Origin: an uncultured Verrucomicrobiales bacterium
GTDB lineage: Bacteria; Verrucomicrobiota; Verrucomicrobiia; Verrucomicrobiales; Akkermansiaceae
Reading direction: 5' to 3'
NCBI GenBank assembly: GCA_937916135.1
Contig: CALFTQ010000047.1
Span: 1 to 24,618 of the forward strand
DNA: 24,618 nucleotides
The stretch's first letter is position 1, and each line of letters starts with the position of its first letter. A model generated the notes under the pieces. It did no database searches. It was not told the DNA's origin and was given only the letters and a program-made list of their open reading frames with translations. Both the position numbers and the translations under genes were made by a program. Below, one piece after another: positions 13,589-21,654 of the stretch.

Positions 13589-16500
13589 ATGAAACTCCAC
13601 CTGAATCTCACGCTGCGCCGGGCTCTCATGGCTGCCATGGCAATGGTTGCTCTGCACACCGCAGAAGCCGCCCTGACCACTCAACATAACGGCTTGAATG
13701 CATACATCTACGGTGATGGCCCCCTCACGTCCAACACGTGGAACGACATCTGGAACAAGCACAAGTCCAGCACCCTCACCATCGGTAACTACCAAGGCAC
13801 AGCTGTCGCAGAACTGGAAGGCAGCACATACAACAAGGGTGGGGACATCTATATCGGCGGTGTGGGTTATGACTCCAACACCTCCGTGGCTAACAATGGC
13901 GAACTCATCGTCAACAAGCTCACCAAGCTGAATGTCAATACACTCAACGTGGGTAACAGCAAGGTCGGCGGTATCGGCACCCTCACCGTAAAGGGCGGTG
14001 CAGTCAGCGTCAATTCTTCTGTCTATGTCGGCGTGAACGCTGGCAGCGGCATTGTGAATGTGACCGACGGCGGCTCCATTACCATTGCCTCGGGCAGCAC
14101 CGGTGCCGTGTTTGCCATGAGCCACCGCACTACCCCCGGCCTTGAAGATACCGTGACCCTGACCGGCAGCACCATCACCGTTGGTGCCAAGGGCGGCGTG
14201 CTTGACTACACAGCCATCGGCCACAGCGCCGGCACCGCCACGCTGAATCTCGAAGCCGGCAGCACCGCCACCTTCAACGACCAGCTCCTCGTGGGCGAAA
14301 AGAGCGGCAGCGACGGCACCATCCATGTGCACGGCAGCACCCTGAACATGGGCACCACCACCGTGCTGGGCGCTGAAGCCAACGCCTCCGGCACCATCTG
14401 CCTGGAAGACGGTATCGCCAAGGGTGCCGATACCCTGGTGCTCGGCAGCAAGGGCAACGGTATCTTCGAAATGAGCGGAGCTTCCTCTCTCTCTGCCAAA
14501 TCCATCGAACTCGGTGATGCAGCCAGCTCCTACGGTTTCCTCGGTAACCAGGGCACCGGCACCATCACCACCGACCTGCTCACCATCGGCACCTCCGGTT
14601 CCGGTTCTGTCTACACCGCCGGCACCCTGACTACCAAGGAAATCGTCATCGGCAAGAACGAGACCGGCTACGGCTACCTGACCACTGAGGGCACAGTAAC
14701 CACCGATACCCTCCATGCCGGTGAAAAGGGCACGGGCGTTGTCAGCGTGTCAGGCGGAACTCTCACCGCCAAGGACGCCTACATTGTGGGCATTGATAGC
14801 AAGCTGGCCACAGAAGCAGGCAAGACCTCTCTGACCAATGCCACCGTGCTGGCCGGCGAGCTGAGCACCGCAGCCGGCGCCACCACCGAAGTGACCGGCG
14901 AACTCATCCTCGCTGAAGCCGGCCAGCTTGTCAACAGCGGTACCACCAACCTGAACACCGTTGCCGTGACAAAGGGATCCTCCATTCAGGCCGATGGCGG
15001 CACGCTCACGGCCAAGTCCCTCGCCAACGATGGCACAATCGCCACCAAGCAGGGCGCCAAGCTCAACATCACTGAACTTGATAACTTCAGTACCATCAGC
15101 AACGGCGGCGAGCTGACCACCGGCTCTGCCACCAACTGGGACAGCATCACCAATACCGGTACCTGGAATGCCACCGGCAAGACCACCAGCACCGCCGGCA
15201 CCATCGCTAACGACGGCACCCTCAACGTGAGCGGCGAGCTGACCACCGGCTCCGTCTCCGGCACCGGCACCGCCGATGTAACCACCAACGGCAAGTGGAA
15301 TATCACCAGCGATACGCTGCAGAGCACCATCAGCAACAGTGGCGATATCGTCATTACGGGCGCCGGCTACATCAAGGCCGACAAGATGGAAGGCTCCGGC
15401 GACACCACCATCGTTCTTGATGGCACCACCGTGAGCACCGGCCTCGGCGTGGCAGTCATTGAGCTGACTAAGGGCATGGAGAATGTCGATAAGGTGAAGG
15501 TAGCAGTTGATACAGTGAATGCCTCTCAGCTTGTGGGTAAGCAGATCAACTTCCTGGAGCAGGAAGCAGACGTGCTCACTGAAATTGCATACGACAATTT
15601 CTCCGTCACCGGTGAAGGCGACAAGTTCATCTGGGAGAGCGATTACATCGAGCTGGGCAAGACCGAGCGTACGAACGAAGAAACCGGCATCACCACCACC
15701 ATCACCGAGAAGCTCAACTTCACGGAGAGCAACAGGCTTGCTGAGAATGACAATGCTGCTGGCACCACGCATCTGTACTTCAGCCGTTATGAGGTTGCCG
15801 AAACCACCTCTACGGATCTTGATCTCAACGACGGCATCGCGAGCATTGACCTGGAAGTGAAGACCGAGACCGTGATATCTGCCACTGAGAACGTTGCCGA
15901 AAAAACGGTGACCAGTTATGAGCAGGAGATCCCTGAGGACGCCACCGCGGAAGAAAAGAAAGAAATTGAAGAACAGAACAAGGCTAATATCGCCGCCAGC
16001 GAGGTGGTGGATAAAGCCGTGGCTGTGAACAAGGCCGAAGTGGCTACCGGTAACACCATCACCGATGCAACCACGGGTGAAACAAAGGACGAAACCATCA
16101 ACGTTCTGGTAGGTAAGGACGTGGCAAGTACCACCACCAATGGTGGCTCCGTGCAGGTGAAGAGCACCATCGTGAACCAGCACACGACGTTCGAAAGCGG
16201 TGAGACGCTTTCTGAGAACATTGACCAGTCCGGTCTTACTCTCGTATTCGAAGGCGACTCCACCCACAAGAAGGACGCTGCCAGTACGGATAAGGCTGAG
16301 CTCGGTTTTGCGAAGGAAACCACGACCGGTGTTGTAACCGTGGACGGCGAGAAGCGCGAAGTGAAGAAGATTGACATCGTGGAGGTGAAGGAAAGTGCCA
16401 ACGTGGCTGTTGAAAACATCGACATGCACGCCACGCACGCCATCACCATCGGCTCTGCGGATGGTGCCAAGACCACCCTCGAGCTCAACAATGTGGACTT

Positions 16501-18349
16501 CCACGTAGGCGGTGAAACCGACGTGAACGTGCTGCACATGGTGCGCGTCAATGTGTACGATGAAAATCAGGAAGTCACGGGTACCAAGCTCGTCGCAGTA
16601 GAGTCTGAGAACCACCTGACCACCAAGAGCACCATCACCAACGCTGAGGTGAAGCTGCTGGGCACCACCATTCTGAAGTTCGAGGAACTGGACTTCGGTT
16701 CTCTGGAAGAGGATCTCAAGCAGGATGGCGTCGAAATCAACCGCGAGGAAATCGATAAGCTGCATGGCAACACCACCATCACCGATAGTGAGATTGTGCT
16801 GGGTGGTGGGGATGCCCAGCTGGGTGAAACCGACAAAACGGACGATGAAGGCAAGAAGCACAACTACCAGGAGATTACGCTGGAGAACACCAACGTGAAG
16901 GGCTCCGGTAAGGTGAAGAACACCAAGATGAAGGGTGGCCGCCTGACGGTGGGCAGCTCCCCCGGCAAGCTGACCCTGACCCAGTTCAAGGCCGAGCAGC
17001 GCACAGAAGTCGAATTCTTCATGATTGCCGACCCCGACCGCTGGAATGCCAACGGTATGAACAACAACACCAATCATGAAACGGGCTGCATTTCTCAGTT
17101 GGAAGTTGATTCAGATGTAACCCTCACCGACCTGAGCAAAGATGTCATCATCACCTTGCAGGTGTGGGACGACACCGTGGATGATTACACTACTATCGAC
17201 AAGAACAGCGCAGCTGCCATCACCCTGGGCAGCATGTTCCAGGACGGCGCTGAAATCCAGTTCATCAGCGGCAACCTCGATGAACTCACCATCAATGGCG
17301 AAGTTCCCGTTCTGAGCGAATCTGCCCTGCCCACGCTGAGCAATGGTCTGTTCTGGGACACCAGCACCCTGTTCACCGATGGTATCGTCCGCGTGTATGC
17401 TGAGATTCTGGAGGAACCGACCCGCGTGGCCAACAGCATGGTGAGCGCCGGCGAGACCGTGCTGAACTTCGGTCGCCTTGCTCAGAACCAGGCAGCTCTG
17501 CGCGAGGCCGGCACCACCCGCACCTGGGGCAGCGCCATTGCCATGTTCGACAGCATCGACTCCGGCTCCACCACCAACGGCTACGACTACAGCAACTGGG
17601 GCGCCGCCGTGGGTGTGGATCATGCCTTCACGAAGAACACCGTGGTGGGCGTAGCCTTTGGCTGCACCTGGGGTGAGAACGAAGCCAAGGAAGACAACGG
17701 TTACTATAATGGCGGCAGCATCGACCAGGATGCCAAGATGATTGGCATCTACGGTGTGCACAAGTTCCAGACCAAGGGCCTGCTGAACGACGTGAAGCTG
17801 AGCGCCTTCGCCGCCTACGGCATGTTCGAGAACGACAGCACCCGCAACGGTCTGAAGACCGGCAACAAGGCCGATGCCGAATGGGATTCCGATGCCTGGG
17901 TGCTCAGCGCCTCGCTCTCCCGCGATATCACCACCGACAGCGGTGTGGTCTTCACCCCCTATGTGGGCGTGGAATACACCACCGCCGGCATGGATGACTT
18001 CACTGAGAAGGGCAAGAGCTACTCCGCCGACTACAGCGCCGATGAGGATTACAGCAACCTCTCCGTCAAGGTGGGTGTGGGCGTGAGCAAGACCTACGGC
18101 AGCATCACCCCCTATGCCAACGTGGCCTTCATCAGTGATGTGGACCGCACCGCCGGCGAGGTGACCGCCACCGGCAAGCGTACCATCACCGGCAAGAGTG
18201 CCCTGCCCGGCCGCAACGGTTTCGAGCTCGGCGTGGGTGCCACCTGGCAGCTCACCGAGAACCTTGACGTGAACGCCGGCTACTCCGCCGAGATCCGCGA
18301 CAAGGCCACCGAGCACAACGCCCGCCTGGGCGTGGGCTACACCTTCTGA
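13589..18349 (+). CDS. Large autotransporter with strand-repeat passenger and C-terminal beta-barrel
   Basis: This is a 1586-residue type V secretion (autotransporter) protein. A signal peptide covers about residues 1-27 (RRALMAAMAMVALHTAEA). About nine tandem units of 21-25 residues follow at about 147-400, each beginning V/I/L-G, with a mid-unit Gly pair and a G-T-L-T-like ending; this resembles the T5SS/PEP-CTERM-associated repeat. Further beta-rich, Thr/Gly-rich sequence runs to about 650, then a more charged Glu/Lys-rich middle. The autotransporter beta-barrel occupies about 1305-1586 and ends in GVGYTF, the usual aromatic C-terminus for outer-membrane insertion. The frame is open from 13466, but the ATG at 13589 directly precedes the signal peptide and is preferred. 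No protease or lipase motif is seen, so adhesion or a structural surface role is a guess. Confidence 0.88.
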   Translation: MKLHLNLTLRRALMAAMAMVALHTAEAALTTQHNGLNAYIYGDGPLTSNTWNDIWNKHKSSTLTIGNYQGTAVAELEGSTYNKGGDIYIGGVGYDSNTSVANNGELIVNKLTKLNVNTLNVGNSKVGGIGTLTVKGGAVSVNSSVYVGVNAGSGIVNVTDGGSITIASGSTGAVFAMSHRTTPGLEDTVTLTGSTITVGAKGGVLDYTAIGHSAGTATLNLEAGSTATFNDQLLVGEKSGSDGTIHVHGSTLNMGTTTVLGAEANASGTICLEDGIAKGADTLVLGSKGNGIFEMSGASSLSAKSIELGDAASSYGFLGNQGTGTITTDLLTIGTSGSGSVYTAGTLTTKEIVIGKNETGYGYLTTEGTVTTDTLHAGEKGTGVVSVSGGTLTAKDAYIVGIDSKLATEAGKTSLTNATVLAGELSTAAGATTEVTGELILAEAGQLVNSGTTNLNTVAVTKGSSIQADGGTLTAKSLANDGTIATKQGAKLNITELDNFSTISNGGELTTGSATNWDSITNTGTWNATGKTTSTAGTIANDGTLNVSGELTTGSVSGTGTADVTTNGKWNITSDTLQSTISNSGDIVITGAGYIKADKMEGSGDTTIVLDGTTVSTGLGVAVIELTKGMENVDKVKVAVDTVNASQLVGKQINFLEQEADVLTEIAYDNFSVTGEGDKFIWESDYIELGKTERTNEETGITTTITEKLNFTESNRLAENDNAAGTTHLYFSRYEVAETTSTDLDLNDGIASIDLEVKTETVISATENVAEKTVTSYEQEIPEDATAEEKKEIEEQNKANIAASEVVDKAVAVNKAEVATGNTITDATTGETKDETINVLVGKDVASTTTNGGSVQVKSTIVNQHTTFESGETLSENIDQSGLTLVFEGDSTHKKDAASTDKAELGFAKETTTGVVTVDGEKREVKKIDIVEVKESANVAVENIDMHATHAITIGSADGAKTTLELNNVDFHVGGETDVNVLHMVRVNVYDENQEVTGTKLVAVESENHLTTKSTITNAEVKLLGTTILKFEELDFGSLEEDLKQDGVEINREEIDKLHGNTTITDSEIVLGGGDAQLGETDKTDDEGKKHNYQEITLENTNVKGSGKVKNTKMKGGRLTVGSSPGKLTLTQFKAEQRTEVEFFMIADPDRWNANGMNNNTNHETGCISQLEVDSDVTLTDLSKDVIITLQVWDDTVDDYTTIDKNSAAAITLGSMFQDGAEIQFISGNLDELTINGEVPVLSESALPTLSNGLFWDTSTLFTDGIVRVYAEILEEPTRVANSMVSAGETVLNFGRLAQNQAALREAGTTRTWGSAIAMFDSIDSGSTTNGYDYSNWGAAVGVDHAFTKNTVVGVAFGCTWGENEAKEDNGYYNGGSIDQDAKMIGIYGVHKFQTKGLLNDVKLSAFAAYGMFENDSTRNGLKTGNKADAEWDSDAWVLSASLSRDITTDSGVVFTPYVGVEYTTAGMDDFTEKGKSYSADYSADEDYSNLSVKVGVGVSKTYGSITPYANVAFISDVDRTAGEVTATGKRTITGKSALPGRNGFELGVGATWQLTENLDVNAGYSAEIRDKATEHNARLGVGYTF

Positions 18350-18375
18350 TAAAACAGCAAGGTATTGCAATTCAC

Positions 18376-18411
18376 AAAAAAGGCTCCTCCGGCAGCGGAG
18401 GAGCCTTTTTT
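18376..18411 (+). terminator. Intrinsic terminator after the autotransporter gene
   Basis: A 10-bp GC-rich stem (GGCTCCTCCG, 18382-18391, with CGGAGGAGCC, 18396-18405) encloses the loop GCAG. It is extended by six A-T pairs and ends in six Ts at 18406-18411. It lies 26 nt after the stop codon. Confidence 0.93.
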
Positions 18412-18485
18412 GTGCGGGCATGTTCGCTCGCAAATGAGGAACCTCTAATAACTCAAAACTAACCAACAAATTGATGTTTGTCGTT

Positions 18486-18554
18486 GTCGGGGCACGGGAC
18501 TTCAGTCCCGAAATAACGGTGCTTCCAATCGGGACTGAAGTCCCGTGCTCCGAC
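18486..18554. repeat. Large nested palindrome (26-bp arms)
   Basis: Arms 18486-18511 and 18529-18554 are inverted copies with a single mismatch (a possible G-T pair), separated by 17 nt. Each arm is also a hairpin in its own right: CGGGACT/AGTCCCG around TC. It could therefore form either one long stem or two short ones. There is no following T-tract, and a true terminator already exists at 18376. It resembles paired REP-type elements and stands 13 bp before copy 2 of the leader element. Confidence 0.9.
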
Positions 18555-18567
18555 AGAGTTCCCCCAC

Positions 18568-18622
18568 AAATTCCCATTTATCGCGCTGAGGGAGGCTTCT
18601 TCCAAAATCTTTGGGACACATG
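18568..18622 (+). repeat. Dispersed leader element, copy 2
   Basis: This 55-bp sequence matches 49-107 except for a 4-nt deletion and one substitution. Its core TTCCAAAATCTTTGGGA (18600-18616) is a near-perfect dyad about ATC. It ends 16 nt before the proposed -35 box of the permease gene and has the same orientation as that gene. Confidence 0.85.
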
Positions 18623-18638
18623 AAGTGTTCACAAAGAC

Positions 18639-18667
18639 TTGCTAAAAACAACGTATTGTGTTATAAA
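18639..18667 (+). promoter_or_regulatory. Proposed promoter of the permease fragment
   Basis: TTGCTA (18639-18644) and TATAAA (18662-18667) are separated by 17 nt, about 60 nt before the ATG at 18729. Apart from this promoter, the palindrome and the leader element, I see nothing else in the 317 bases between the autotransporter terminator and this gene. Confidence 0.4.
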
Positions 18668-18728
18668 AAGCTCACCTCGGGCATAACAACAAAATGGTGC
18701 ATTTTACTTACCAGGGTAAAGAGAAGAA

Positions 18729-19637
18729 ATGCGCGCCACGCACGGCCTGGTGAATTCCACCCAGCCCGTGTACAACAGCGAGGAAGTGAGCAAGGGCCGC
18801 AAGCTGCACACCGCCTATGTCACCTTCGGCAGCAGTCTTATCGGCAGGCGCATCAGCGAAACCACCCTGGAATCCGACCACAAGATGGTGCTGGTGGCCG
18901 TGGCACGCCAGGGTGAGCGCGTGAACTCCAGCCCGCACGAGGTGGAGCTCCGCGCTGGTGATACCCTGCTGCTGGAAAGCGGTAGCCTGGCCGCCCCGGA
19001 GACAGGCCGCGACCTGCAATTCTTCGATTCGGAAGTCATCCCGAACATCGGCTGGCGCACCCTTCTTTCCTCACTCATCATGCTGGGCATGATTCTGCTT
19101 TCCGCGTTCAAGGTCATGCCGCTGCTCAGCGCCTGTTTCCTGGCCGCCTTTGCCATGCTGCTCACGCGCTGCTGCAGCATCGAGCAGGCGCACCGCGCCA
19201 TCAACTGGCCCGTGCTCATGGTCTTTGCCGGTTCCATCTGCCTGGGCACGGCGATTGAGCGCACCGGCCTGGCGCAGATGCTGGCCGATGCGCTGCTGCA
19301 GGTCTGCGGCACCAATCCGCTGGTGGTGCTGGCGGTCATCTGCCTGCTGGGCACCTTCATCACCGAGTTCATCAGCAACTCCGCCGCAGGCGCCATGTTC
19401 TTCCCCATTGCGTACAAGAGCGCCCTCGCCGTGGGGGCTAATCCGCTCACCTTCTGCGTGGCGCTCATGGTAGCGGTATCCTCCAGCTTTGCCACCCCCA
19501 TCGGCTCGCCCACCCACATGCTGGTATACGGCCCCGGTGGCTACCGCTTCGTGGACTTCATGCGCATCGGTATCCCGATGAACTTCATCATCATCGCGGC
19601 AGATATCTTCATTGTCAGCCTCCTCTTCCCCATATAA
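18729..19637 (+). CDS. SLC13/DASS-type permease, C-terminal half (probably 5'-truncated)
   Basis: The 302 residues match the second half of a sodium-coupled anion/dicarboxylate (SLC13, CitT-like) permease of the kind with TrkA-C domains in its middle. Residues about 20-87 form one TrkA-C (RCK-C) domain (GSSLIGRRISE...AGDTLLLESG). From about 110 there are roughly five hydrophobic segments, with the second substrate-site motif TEFISNSAAG (S216-N217-S218) and SSFATPIGSPTHMLVYGPGGY near the end. Full-length relatives have about 590 residues, with an N-terminal membrane half and usually two TrkA-C domains; both that half and the first TrkA-C domain are missing. An in-frame TAA at 18717 precludes extension. 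A purine-rich GAGAAGAA precedes the ATG, so a short product could still be made. It is probably a remnant, with function doubtful. Confidence 0.75.
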   Translation: MRATHGLVNSTQPVYNSEEVSKGRKLHTAYVTFGSSLIGRRISETTLESDHKMVLVAVARQGERVNSSPHEVELRAGDTLLLESGSLAAPETGRDLQFFDSEVIPNIGWRTLLSSLIMLGMILLSAFKVMPLLSACFLAAFAMLLTRCCSIEQAHRAINWPVLMVFAGSICLGTAIERTGLAQMLADALLQVCGTNPLVVLAVICLLGTFITEFISNSAAGAMFFPIAYKSALAVGANPLTFCVALMVAVSSSFATPIGSPTHMLVYGPGGYRFVDFMRIGIPMNFIIIAADIFIVSLLFPI

Positions 19638-19702
19638 CTGCCTGTCCGATATTCCCGCCCCAAAGTCTGAGTACAGAGCCCGATAAAACTCCGACTTCCG
19701 CC

Positions 19703-20752
19703 TTACCTGGTAAGGGCCACCGCGCGCAGGAAGGCGGGGCAGAAGCGGCGCAGCAGGAAGAACAAACCGCTGCATATCGCCAGAATCACCAGCGGCATGT
19801 AGAGGCACTGGGTCTCAGTGAACTTTCCGCCATAAGAACCGGTGATAGCCAGACGCAGCGCATGCAGCACGATGTAATGCGTCACATAAATGAAGAAGGA
19901 AGCCGGGGCCAGCGCCACCACGGCGCGGCAGAAGCGCGGCAGGTACTGCTCGCACAGCGCGCCGATGCCCATGGTGCAACTCACCCCCAGCAACACCAGC
20001 GCACTGCTCTGCACCGGCGGATAGAAGCCGAACAGATACACCAGCGGCAGCAGCAGCAGCGCCGCCACCACCGGAGCCCAGGCATAGCCGCGCACCCAGG
20101 CCGTGAACTGCGCAAAATCCGCATGGCGGCGAATCCAGAGCCCCAGGGCATAGAAGCCCAGCGCCAGGATGCTCTCATATAAACGGAAGGGCAGCCAGCC
20201 CACATACCAGGACTTGTGGCTGCGGGCGGTCTCGAAATCGCGGGCGCAGAGCACATCACTCCCCGCAAAGCAAAGCAGCACCAGCACCAGCAGCAACTTG
20301 CCCGGCAGCCGCTGCAGCAACGGGCTGAAGAGCGCCAGCAGAATCAGCGTGCGCAGAAACCACAGCGGCACGTTGTCAAAATCCCAGTAACACCAGTTGA
20401 GCAGCCCCATTTCCCGCGGCACCAGCTCCCAGCTGAACCAGCTGAAATCCCCCGCCAGGGTCTGACCCCAGTGCATCATGGGCTGCAGCAGCAGGATGGA
20501 GGCCACCGACGTCCAGAAAATGAAAGGCACCAGCAGCGTGCGCGTGCGCTTCCAATCCAGCCACTGCCCTGCAGCGGCCTTATGCGTAAAATACCCCGCT
20601 GCCAGGAAGAAGAAGAAAATCAGGCTGCGGTAGTTGAACAGGTCGATGATGTAGTTGAAGCTGCCATACGGCCGGTCCACGTGGCGCAGCACCACGAAGA
20701 ATGCCGTCCACACGCGGCAGAAATCTATCCATTGAATGCGTGAGGACGGCAT
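19703..20752 (-). CDS. Acyltransferase family 3 membrane protein
   Basis: This 349-residue integral membrane protein belongs to the acyltransferase-3 family, which transfers acyl groups (often O-acetyl) to sugars, lipids or peptidoglycan from the cytoplasmic side. The N-terminus IQWIDFCRVWTAFFVVLRHVDRP shows the family pattern: D10, R13 and the R23-H24 pair at the end of the first membrane segment. About ten hydrophobic segments follow, including FFFLAAGYF, which matches the conserved second helix. There is no attached SGNH or glycosyltransferase domain, so the acceptor is unknown. It starts 18 nt after pssA ends and converges with the permease fragment. It is probably the third gene of an alaS-pssA operon. 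Confidence 0.82.
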   Translation of the reverse strand: MPSSRIQWIDFCRVWTAFFVVLRHVDRPYGSFNYIIDLFNYRSLIFFFFLAAGYFTHKAAAGQWLDWKRTRTLLVPFIFWTSVASILLLQPMMHWGQTLAGDFSWFSWELVPREMGLLNWCYWDFDNVPLWFLRTLILLALFSPLLQRLPGKLLLVLVLLCFAGSDVLCARDFETARSHKSWYVGWLPFRLYESILALGFYALGLWIRRHADFAQFTAWVRGYAWAPVVAALLLLPLVYLFGFYPPVQSSALVLLGVSCTMGIGALCEQYLPRFCRAVVALAPASFFIYVTHYIVLHALRLAITGSYGGKFTETQCLYMPLVILAICSGLFFLLRRFCPAFLRAVALTR

Positions 20753-20770
20753 AAGCTGTGGAAATGAGGA

Positions 20771-21613
20771 TTAAATCTGGGCCTCGTCCTCATCATCCGC
20801 AGCCTCAATGGCGCGGCGCATGCGGCGGGTCAGGAAGGGGCGCACCACCAGGCCATAGCCCAGGTAGCACACGAAGACGAAAGCCGGCGCAATCCACGGG
20901 AAGAAGATGAAGGCGCAGATGACGACAACCGCCATGAGGATGGCCATGGCCGTGCCCTTCTTCTCAAAGTTCACGTGCTTGAAGCTGGGGTAGATGACGC
21001 GGCTCATCATCAGGATGGCCACCACGGCCATGACAGCGGCCATGATGTACTGCCACACCGGGGGGATGATGAGGTTGCGGTTGGAGGTAAGGTCAATCAC
21101 CAGGTACATGGTGCTCACCACGGCACCGGCAGCCATGGGCACCGGCAGCCCCACAAAGTCCATGCTCTGGTTCGGCTTCTTGGGAGCGGCGGCCATGCAG
21201 TTGAAGCGGGCCAGGCGCAGCGCAGCGCACAGCAGGTACAGCACCGCAATAGCCCAGCCCAGATAAGGCACATCCAGGTTGAACAGCACAGCCTGAGCCA
21301 GCAGCATAGCCGGTGCAATGCCGAAGGAGACCACATCGGCAATAGAGTCGAACTCACGGCCGAAGGGGCCATCGCTCTTGCACATGCGGGCCACGCGGCC
21401 ATCCAGCAGGTCGAATATGCAGGCAGCAAAGATGAGGTAGGTGGCGTGCTGGTAATGCACGAAGGCCTCTTCTGTGCCGGACGGGAACTTCATACCCTCG
21501 AAGATGGTGAGGATAGAGAAGAAACCGCAGAGGAGGTTGCCGGCCGTAAGCAGGTTCGGCAACACCGGAATCTTGGGTTCATCCGGATAAACCGGGGGCT
21601 GGGGAGTAGACAT
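20771..21613 (-). CDS. pssA: CDP-diacylglycerol-serine O-phosphatidyltransferase
   Basis: This membrane enzyme joins CDP-diacylglycerol and serine to make phosphatidylserine, the precursor of phosphatidylethanolamine. The 280-residue protein has the full CDP-alcohol phosphatidyltransferase signature D-G-x2-A-R-x8-G-x3-D-x3-D (D71, G72, A75, R76, G85, D89, D93). The preceding segment LPNLLTAGNLLCGFFSI is the typical start of the PssA type-II family. About eight hydrophobic segments follow, and the tail is acidic (EAADDEDEA). It lies 41 nt downstream of alaS on the same strand. The gap is AT-rich, with no terminator visible, so cotranscription is likely. No Shine-Dalgarno sequence precedes the ATG. 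Confidence 0.93.
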   Translation of the reverse strand: MSTPQPPVYPDEPKIPVLPNLLTAGNLLCGFFSILTIFEGMKFPSGTEEAFVHYQHATYLIFAACIFDLLDGRVARMCKSDGPFGREFDSIADVVSFGIAPAMLLAQAVLFNLDVPYLGWAIAVLYLLCAALRLARFNCMAAAPKKPNQSMDFVGLPVPMAAGAVVSTMYLVIDLTSNRNLIIPPVWQYIMAAVMAVVAILMMSRVIYPSFKHVNFEKKGTAMAILMAVVVICAFIFFPWIAPAFVFVCYLGYGLVVRPFLTRRMRRAIEAADDEDEAQI

Positions 21614-21654
21614 ATTGTTTTGTTTCTATTGGTTTTGTAAGTTTATCATTCAGT

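Noticed and set aside
14750..18577. Two long minus-strand frames opposite the autotransporter gene
   Set aside because: They mirror its Thr/Gly-rich codons and show no family motifs. The plus strand has a signal peptide, repeats and a beta-barrel.
19701..19716. CCTTAC-CTG-GTAAGG hairpin between the permease fragment and the acyltransferase gene
   Set aside because: The stem is only six pairs, overlaps the acyltransferase stop and has no T-tract, so I do not call it a terminator.
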